A stretch of DNA of 64,000 nucleotides, from positions 3,976,395-4,040,394 of the forward strand of contig NW_006498608.1 in NCBI RefSeq assembly GCF_000471905.2, in the 5' to 3' direction. The DNA comes from Amborella trichopoda (taxonomy: Eukaryota; Streptophyta; Magnoliopsida; Amborellales; Amborellaceae). The position numbers and the translations under genes were made by a program. Positions 57,106 to 64,000 of the stretch are shown here, one piece after another. The notes below the pieces were generated by a model. It made no database searches. It was not told where the DNA came from and saw nothing but the letters and a program-made list of their open reading frames with translations. Numbering within the stretch: the first letter of the stretch is position 1; each line of letters begins with the position of its first letter.

Positions 57106-59667
57106 TTAATAAGAATCAGAATCATCATCTTCATTGCTTCCATCTGCATCAGAATTGAGGCCATCATCATCGGAATCATCACCCTCTTCAACGTATTCCT
57201 CTTCTTCCAAAGATTCTTTTGAATCTGCCTCCTCTTCTACTATCTCCCTCCGCGAGTGTGAAGTACTAATAGAAGAAGTTGCTCAAGTGGCAATCCTAGG
57301 ATCATAAGCTTGCCCTGAAGCCTCCTCGACCATTTCCCATGTCAAACCCTCCTCAGGAAAGACCTCCTCAGTACCAGGGTCACCAACTAGTCATTTTGAA
57401 GCATTATCCATATCTTTCAAAGAAATAGGATCATTCATTGGCTAGTTTTTCTTCTCCTAGAGCTTTTGATTCTCTTTAACAAAAACTAAGTCATTGAGCT
57501 TCCTTTGCTCAAGCCTATTTCTTTTCTTTGTATGCACCTATAAGGAAAAATACATAAGTAACTATTATGAGTCTATGATCTTCTTACCTTCTATGAATTT
57601 ATATTAGAAAAATGAACTTATAAATAAGAAAAAAATATAAAATAGTAAAATATCATCTCAAACAAACTCCAATTGTGCTCACAATCAGAAGAGATAGTTG
57701 TCAAAATCAAGATCCGTATAACTATCTTCTGGAGGTTTGGAGCGTTACTTCTATGTTGTCTCCACCATTGGCCTGCAATATGTGGGCAACCTTTATAATT
57801 AATTTAGGTATTTAACATTATCACACATAATTTTAGGAACTTGAAAGGAAATTATAATTTATAAAATAAAAATCAAAAGTATATTACCTGGTTTGTCTTT
57901 GTTTCTGCCTTAATGCCATATCTTTCCCAATGACATCAAAGAACACATGTATGAAATAAGCTCTTCAATCGATATCTTATCTTAGATATGTGGATGGATA
58001 ACTAATTTCTCAAGGCAGTCATTAAAACCTTCCATAATTATCCCTTTTGACTCAATATGTGTATCTGCATAAAAGAATTTGAGGTTCAAGTAGTACTCTA
58101 CTGCATGCAATGGTCTATGGAGCTGCCTATCCCATTTGTCATTTATAATCTCCCAAATCGGGTCGTACTTGACTGCATCATTGCTTTACTTCGTTGCAAT
58201 CTCATTCTTAGCCTTTTCCATTGGATCATATATAAAACTCATGGAGGGCTTATCAGCATCAACCAAGTGTAAGACCTTCACCAGGGATGAAATACTAATA
58301 TCGCATGTTTCATCCCACGCCAAAATTATTTCGAAAGAACAATATCCCGTGCCTTCTTTCCATTGGCATCTCTAGACCACTTACACCTACTCCACTCATC
58401 TGAAACAAACATAGACCTTAATGCGATCCTCCTTCCATATATGCTCTGTAGACTAATGTAGGCAATGGTAAATCTAGTGACCTCAGGCCTCACTAGCTCT
58501 CTGTTTTTTGTAAACTTGTTCATCATGGTAAGGATAAGTATGTGTCTGTATATGGAGATTGTAACCTCTTTAGCCTTAAAAATAATTCATTTAATAGTAG
58601 GCAAATCACTAATGGCCTCAAGCATAATATTTACACAATGTGCGGTGCAAAGAGCCCAAAATATGCGAGGCCTCTTCTATTGAAGCAAATGACCTACAGC
58701 TAGATTGGGAGCAGCATTATCTGTGACCACTTGAATTACAAGTTCCTCCCCAACATCCTCAATGCCTTTATCAATGAAAGAAAATATATAATGAGCATCA
58801 TGAATATCATTGGAAGCATCAATTGATTGCAAAAAACTGTACCTGAGGAATAATTTACCAACAAATTCATGTTACTCCTCCTCCTCCTCCTATTACGCTA
58901 CATATCTGTCATTAAAGAAACCCCAAATTTAGCCCATCCCTCAGTATGAGTCTTGAGATATTTGTTAGTATAATCAACTTCTTTCTTCAGCAGTGACTCT
59001 TCAATTTCATAAGGAGTTGCATCTTTCAAACTTTGCCCAAATTGCCCAATTGCTTCGAACATTGTATGGAATCTATTCAAACAAGCAGTGTTAAAAAAAA
59101 TGCATGCATGGTAAAGCCACCGAGCAATATACTGAATCACCCTTCCTCTATCTGCTTTCTTAAATCTATTTTTAATTCACTTGTTTTTTTCCCATTCTTC
59201 CCTTGCCTTTCTCGATTATTGCCGCAAAACTAGGTGTAAAAAAACTATCTCTAGGCCCTCTCATACGAGGCTTCTTAGACCTAAAAGCTATCCTGCTCTT
59301 GGAGCTGTGAATACCAACCATGGCTACCTCTTCTTCTCCCATTCATCATCTTTTTCAGTGTCAATATTATCGTAAAAAACATGGACCCCTGACTTTAATT
59401 CTGCTAAATCCTTTTTTTAAAAAAAATTCTTGTACTCTTTTAACCTTCAATATATTCATAAATTTCTTTCTTTACAAGCTCTGTGACTTTCTTACATGGG
59501 GTAACATCACCTCTAATAGTGGCAAGATGTTTCTTTAATCTATTTATGCTGGAATCAGAAACATGTCTAAATAAACTGTACATAATTTTATTCATATCAT
59601 TCTTATCCTGGTTAACACAATATTTCCATGCCAGATCTCCACCCCTAGTGGATCCTACATAAGACAT
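57106..59667 (-). pseudogene. hAT transposase pseudogene (BED finger, DUF659)
   Basis: Order on the minus strand. BED finger at 59667-59440 (DLAWKYCVNQDKNDMNKIMY, INRLKKHLATIRGDVTPC). A GPRDSFFTP-like linker at about 59260. DUF659 start at 59140-58898 (MFEAIGQFGQSLKDATPYEI, LLKKEVDYTNKYLKTHTEGW, AKFGVSLMTDM). Middle at about 58750-58660 (VVTDNAAN-like, ALCTAHCVNIMLEAI). DUF659 end at 58526-58326 (VRPEVTRFTIAYISLQSIYG, RRIALRSMFVSDEW). An acidic C-terminus ends at TAA 57106-57108 (DDDSDSY). Stops and shifts separate the blocks. A CTCCTCCTCCTCCTC insertion at 58877-58891 splits the DUF659 domain. Transposition activity is lost in this copy. Confidence 0.8.
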
Positions 59668-62213
59668 CTCAAATTGAAAAAATAAAACTTAAATATTACA
59701 AACAAACATTCTCTGCCCAATCTCTGATAGTCGAGGTTGGTTACCTCAATCGAGCTACTAATCAACTCAAAAGTCTTCTAATGCCACCAATAGTACCCTA
59801 AAAATAATTTTAATGATAAAATTTTTTTTTTTTAATCCACAAAAAGTACTCTCGATTATCAGAAATTATTTTAGATTCTCAGATATAAGTATTTTTTTTT
59901 TTTTCACGTTGGGTGTTAAAAATAAATCCCATAATGTTTTTATACGACCTTGGGTCAAAATGACCCCTTTATCCTTTTGAGCTATTTAAGAAAAATGAAA
60001 AAGGGCTTACCCTGGGTGCCCACCTATGTATATCAGCCCGTGTAGGGCAGCCTAGGCCTAGTCGTGCCGATTTGTGGTTCACGCCGTCTAGACGGATGCC
60101 TAGACGCGTAGGTATATCTGCCTGCCTTTGGCCCTATTTAGTTACCTATTGTAAGAGGAGAGGGATGGGTTATGGGAAATAGTTTGAGAGAGCACATGTG
60201 AGAGAGATGGGGAGTTGCAAGGTCTAGGTCACACCTCAGGTCTTTGGAGTAGCGAAATGAGATATCCAAGTGATTACCAATTTAAGAGATGAGAGAAGTG
60301 ATCAAGAAGAGGCCAGAAGGGAGGGCCAAATTAAATTGTTATCGAGAGGATTAGAAGGACTCGATCAATTGATGCGGACATAACTTTGAATTCCTCAATC
60401 TCATCTGAGAAGGCTCTGTGAAAGGCCATGGACCAAGTCTTAATGACATTCGAAGCTTAGGGGAGAGAGATGGGTTACATGAGAGAAATGGTTTGGGGGA
60501 GAGAGAGCGTGAGAGAGAAGGGTTGAGAGATATTATTTTTTAAAAAATACAGAGTGACGATGGAGAATGAGAGAACTGGTTGGTTTCGAGGATAACCGAT
60601 AGCAGTCCGGTATTTCAAACACCGGACAACTATTTTGATGTATGAGTCTTCAGATATTTGTTAGTATAATCAATTTCTTTCTTCAGCAGTGACTCTTCAA
60701 TTTCATAAGGAGTTGCATCTTTCAAACCTGGCCTAAATTGCCTAATTGCTTCGAACATTGTATGGAAGCTATTCAAACAAGCGGTGTTAAAAAAAATGCC
60801 TGCATGGTAAAGCTACCGAGTAATATACTGAATCACCCTGCCTCTATCTTTTTTCTTAAATCTATTTTCAATTCACTTGTTCTTTCCCCTTGCTTCCCTC
60901 GCCTTTCTCAATTACTGCCGCAAGGCTAGGTGTAAAAAAACTATCTCTAGGCCATCTCATAAGAGGCTTCTTAGACCTAAAAGCCATCTTGCTCTTAGAT
61001 GTATTCAGAAATATCTTTCTTTACAAGCTCTGTGACTTTTTCACATGGGGTAACATCACCACTAATACCGGCAAGATGATTCTTTAATCTATTTATGCCA
61101 GAATCAGAAACATGTCTACAAAAATTGCACATAATTTTATTCATATCATTCTTATCCTGGTTAACACAATATTTTCATGCCGAATCTCCACCACTAGTAG
61201 ATCCTACATATGACATCTCAAATTGGAAAAATAAAACTCAAAGTATACAAACTAACATTTGCTGCCCAATCTCTGATATTCGATGTTGGTTATCTCAATC
61301 GAGCTACTAATCAACTCAAAAGTCTTCTAATGCCACCAATAACACCTTAAAAATAATTTTAATGATAAAGAAATTTTTTTTTAATCCACAAAAAGTACTC
61401 TCGATTCTCAGAAATTATTTTAGATTCTCAGAAATAAATATATATGTTTTTGTTTCACTTTGGGGGTTAAAAATAAATCCCATAATGTTTTTATACAACC
61501 TTGGGTCAAAATGACCCCTTTACCCTTTTGAGCTATTTAAGAAAAACGAAAAAAGGCTTACCTTGGGTGCCCACCTATGTACATCTGCCCGTGTAGGGCC
61601 GCCTCAGTCTAGGCATGCCGATTTTTGGTCCATGCCGTCTAGACAGATGCCTAGACGCGTAGGTATATCTGCCAGTCTTTGGCCCTATTTAGTTACCTAT
61701 TATAAGAGGAGAGAGATGGGTTATGGGAAAGATGGTTTAAGAGAGAGTATATAAGAGAGATAGGGAGTTGCAAGGTCTAGTTCACACCTCAGGTCCTAAT
61801 CACCTTTGGAGTTCGGCTCAAGTAGCGAAATGAGACATCCAAGTGATTACCAATTTAAGAGAGGGGAGAAGTGATCAAGAAGAGGCCAGAAGAAAGAGCT
61901 AAATTAAATTGTTATCGCCTGAGAGGATTAGAAAGACTCGATCAATTGATGCGGACAGAACTTTGAATTCCTCAATCTCATTTGAGAAGGTTCTGTGAAA
62001 GGCTATGGACCAAGTCTTAATGGCATTCGAAGCTTAGGGGAGAGAGATGGGTTACATGAGAGAAATGGTTTGGGGGATAAAGAGCGTGAGAGAGAAGGGT
62101 TGAGAGATATTATTTTCTAAAAAATACAGAGTGACGATGGAGAATGAGAGAGCTGGTCGGTTTCGAGGATAACCGATAGCAGTCCGGTATTTCAAACACC
62201 GGACGACTATTTT
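58945..62213. repeat. Tandem duplication inside the 6.2-kb element
   Basis: 58945-60640 and 60641-62213 are the same sequence in direct order. Both start TATGAGTCTT.AGATATTTG and end AACACCGGAC.ACTATTTT. The second copy lacks about 140 bp found in the first around 59300-59440, between the linker and the BED finger. The repeat covers the transposase 5' part, its leader and most of the right TIR zone. Confidence 0.88.
60641..61240 (-). pseudogene. Second, deleted copy of hAT transposase 5' part
   Basis: Duplicate of 58945-59667 by the tandem duplication. It keeps the DUF659 start (60790-60660) and the BED region (61240-61010), with the 140-bp deletion between them and further point changes. 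No intact frame. Confidence 0.75.
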
Positions 62214-62370
62214 TCTTTGTACGGTATAAACTCTATATGTCTGGTGTTTGCATTAACGGATGTAACTTGAAAAAAAAATACCTACGAGGGAAGGGTGCTG
62301 GCCATAATTTGGGACAAAAGTTATCCCATTTTGTAATTTACCCAATATGATCAGTACATAAAATTCTCAA
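62033..62370 (-). repeat. Right terminal inverted repeat of the 6.2-kb element
   Basis: Inverse of 56163-56487. The outer 157 bp (62214-62370) occur only here, whereas the inner part is also present at 60460-60636 because of the tandem duplication. Confidence 0.8.
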
Positions 62371-62985
62371 TAGTTTACGCTACCTACAAAATTTAATAAT
62401 TGATGTAACATCTCTGTATTAATGTGATAACTACTATGAACATAGTGTAAGATATGGGTTTGTCTTTGTTTTGTGTACTTTCTTTATGTTGGGGATGACA
62501 ATGGGCCAATTGGTCTAGCCTAGCCTAAAAGTTGGATATACGAGTATTTCAAAAATGTTGAGTAGTCATATTATAACAACTTATTGGATTTAAATTAGGA
62601 CAATTGGTTCAAAATACATATCACTATCTGAATTTTAATATTTTTTCTACAAATCAAATTGTGATAAAATGTTGAGCGTGTATATGAAAAAAAAGGGTGC
62701 ATTAGAAAAATATAAAATAATCAAAATATCCCTTAAAAATGATGGTGGTTATTTGGTCCTTTTAAAATTTTGAAATTATTTCTTTTGTATTTTTATATGG
62801 TGCATACTGGAGTCGAATGTATACATTAAAAATTTCATCGCGATTTGATTTGTAGAAAAAGATTAAAATTTTAAAAAATGAAATGTATTTTGAAACACCC
62901 GATAAAGATATGATGGTTGGAATTCCACCTAAATTATTGATTATAGATACCACCTTTTGGTAGCTTTATCCAATAATAAAATAAA
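62371..62985. other. Intergenic, nothing firm
   Basis: AT-rich. A single family E-like start (GGGGATGACAATGGGCCAAT) lies at about 62492. The minus-strand frame 62953-62762 shows no domain. Confidence 0.45.
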
Positions 62986-63302
62986 ATTATTTTTCAACAA
63001 TTTGTATAAGAGAAAGGGCAAAAGTAAAATATAAATAAAATAGAATGGTTTCTCAACAATTTGTATAAGAGGGGGGGGGCAAAAGTGAAATATAAAATGA
63101 AAAGTAAAAGTGAAATATGCAACATCTATAAAAGAAGGTGTAGTTGCGAAATGAAATGTAGTAATAGGGTTATTTCTGATATATGTAATTTGTATAAGAG
63201 GAGGGGCAAAAGTGAAATAAAAAATGAAGGTCAAAAGTGAAATATGTTGATAATAAGGTTACCTTTCAACATTTTGCAATTTGTATAAGAGGAGGGGACA
63301 CG
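62986..63302. repeat. Minisatellite, first part
   Basis: Repeated blocks CAATTTGTATAAGAG, GGGGCAAAAGTGAAATATAA, AATGAAGGTCAAAAGTGAAA and TGATAATAAGGTTACCTTTC in the same order, three to four diverged units of 60 to 110 bp. A G-run at 63071-63079 is probably length-variable. The open frame on the minus strand is an artefact. Confidence 0.85.
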
Positions 63303-63344
63303 GTTTCTCTGCGGCGAGCCTGCGTATTGTAGATGTACGGGCAA

Positions 63345-63600
63345 TAAATATATTTTTTAAGTATAATTTGATATTAATTTTTGGAGTATATAACATTTAA
63401 CATGGAGATCATGAATATAAAAAAAATTAAAAAAATTGAAAACTAGAAATAATAATCATATTAAGAAAATATTTGGATCGTTAGTTACACTTGTTTTTAT
63501 ATGGACCACCTATTTGCATCCATCTTTAATATTGATGTTTTATACCTCTGGACCACATATTATAAAAATGTGGATCAGTCCGCATGTAATAATTTTCGAT
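63345..63600 (+). repeat. Family D element between two parts of the minisatellite
   Basis: Matches 13245-13495 in order and spacing: CAATAAATATATTTTTTAAG, AACATGGAGATCATGAATAT, TTTTTATATGGACCACCTAT, TTGCATCCATCTTTAATATT and TTATAAAAATGTGGATC. Confidence 0.6.
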
Positions 63601-63604
63601 ATCT

Positions 63605-63960
63605 TAATACTTCCCAACAATTTGTAATTTGTATAAGAGAGGGCCAAAAGCGAAATATAAATGGAAGATGAAAAGTTACATATGAAAAAAAAGTATGGGG
63701 GGGGGGGCAAAAGTGAAATACAAAATGAAAGTCAAAAGTGAAATATGCTGATAATAGGGTTATTTCTCAATCGTTTGCAATTTGTATAAGCAAAGGGGGA
63801 AAAGTGAAATCTAAAAGGAAGGTAAAAAGTGAAATGTGCAATAAAAAAATGTATAAGAGGAATATAAAAGGAAGGTCAAAAGAGAAATATGATAATAAGA
63901 GGGTTACATTATAAGTAAAATATGCGGATAATAAGGTTACTTCTAAATAGTTTTAGATAT
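63605..63960. repeat. Minisatellite, second part
   Basis: Same unit as 62986-63302, four or more copies (CAATTTGTAATTTGTATAAG, GTCAAAAGTGAAATATGCTG, ATAATAGGGTTATTTCTCAA). It continues to near the window end with increasing divergence. Confidence 0.82.
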
Positions 63961-64000
63961 TTATTTACTCTATTTTAAGAGAAAGAAACACCTTCGCTAT

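Larger units (their letters stand above)
56163..62370 (-). mobile_element. 6.2-kb long-TIR transposon with hAT-type transposase remains
   Basis: The outer 325-340 bp at the two ends (56163-56487 and 62033-62370) are inverted copies. Left GAGAAATTTACGTACGGACC, AATTACAAAATGAGAT, CAAATTACGGGCGGTACCCT, GGTAATGCAAACACTAGACA and GTCCGGTATTTGAAATACC each have their inverse on the right. Flanking ATTATTTTA and AATAGTTTA agree at 7 of 9. The middle encodes, on the minus strand, a broken transposase of the hAT/DUF659 type (57106-59667) and a second copy of its 5' part. Long TIRs and a possible 9-bp duplication are unusual for hAT and common for Mutator, so it may be a composite. The (57250-56490) acidic C-terminus is followed directly by the left TIR zone. 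Confidence 0.75.

Noticed and set aside
58057-58375. Plus-strand frames within the 6.2-kb element
   Set aside because: They are the reverse of the hAT transposase region, whose minus-strand reading shows conserved DUF659 blocks.
1-64000. CRISPR array, bacterial operon, tRNA or rRNA genes
   Set aside because: The tandem repeats lack the short-repeat/unique-spacer pattern, the genes have spliceosomal introns, and I saw no tRNA or rRNA sequence while reading both strands; a tRNAscan/Infernal run would be needed to be sure.
1-64000. LTR retrotransposons or integrated plant viruses
   Set aside because: I found no gag-pol or viral reading frames and no pair of long terminal direct repeats; the reverse-transcriptase pieces are of LINE type.

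Overview
This is a stretch of nuclear DNA from a flowering plant. The evidence is AT-rich sequence, genes split by GT-AG introns that are often kilobases long, and four or five recognisable plant gene families (GH32 cell-wall invertase, type-B response regulator, P-class PPR protein, organellar ribosomal protein L28, CASP-like membrane protein). The intergenic space is filled with small Mutator-type MITEs, hAT remnants and LINE fragments. I cannot name the species. There are two assembly gaps, at 39552-39587 and 55200-55472.

Layout, left to right. 1-2656: a 5'-truncated L1-type LINE on the minus strand and a GC-rich MITE. 2657-7868 (+): the last five coding exons of a cell-wall-type beta-fructofuranosidase; its front half, with the catalytic motifs, is not in the window. 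7869-14840: intergenic, with two group A MITEs, one group B MITE and one family D element. 14841-19499 (+): a complete seven-exon type-B ARR transcription factor. 19500-23125: intergenic, holding a TIR-flanked element (20928-22256) that carries a gene-like leader and a minisatellite. 23126-31749 (+): a twelve-exon PPR-CBS gene, about 604 aa, whose last intron holds an RTE LINE with a MITE in its tail. 31750-36069: a dense MITE cluster. 36070-41132 (+): a two-exon mitochondrial-type bL28 gene with a 4.4 kb TE-filled intron. 41133-48597: intergenic, with nested MITEs and a foldback element. 48598-50886 (+): a three-exon CASP-like gene whose TATA box lies about 25 bp from a MITE. 50887-64000: gene-poor, with a 157-bp tandem repeat running into the gap, a 6.2 kb long-TIR element with a decayed hAT transposase and an internal tandem duplication, and a minisatellite.

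The five genes are all on the plus strand but belong to unrelated pathways (apoplastic sucrose cleavage, cytokinin signalling, organelle RNA handling, mitochondrial translation, membrane scaffolding); I see no functional cluster. The most noteworthy structure is a set of roughly 330-395 bp MITEs with one conserved interior but at least three different sets of termini; six copies show 9-bp target duplications.
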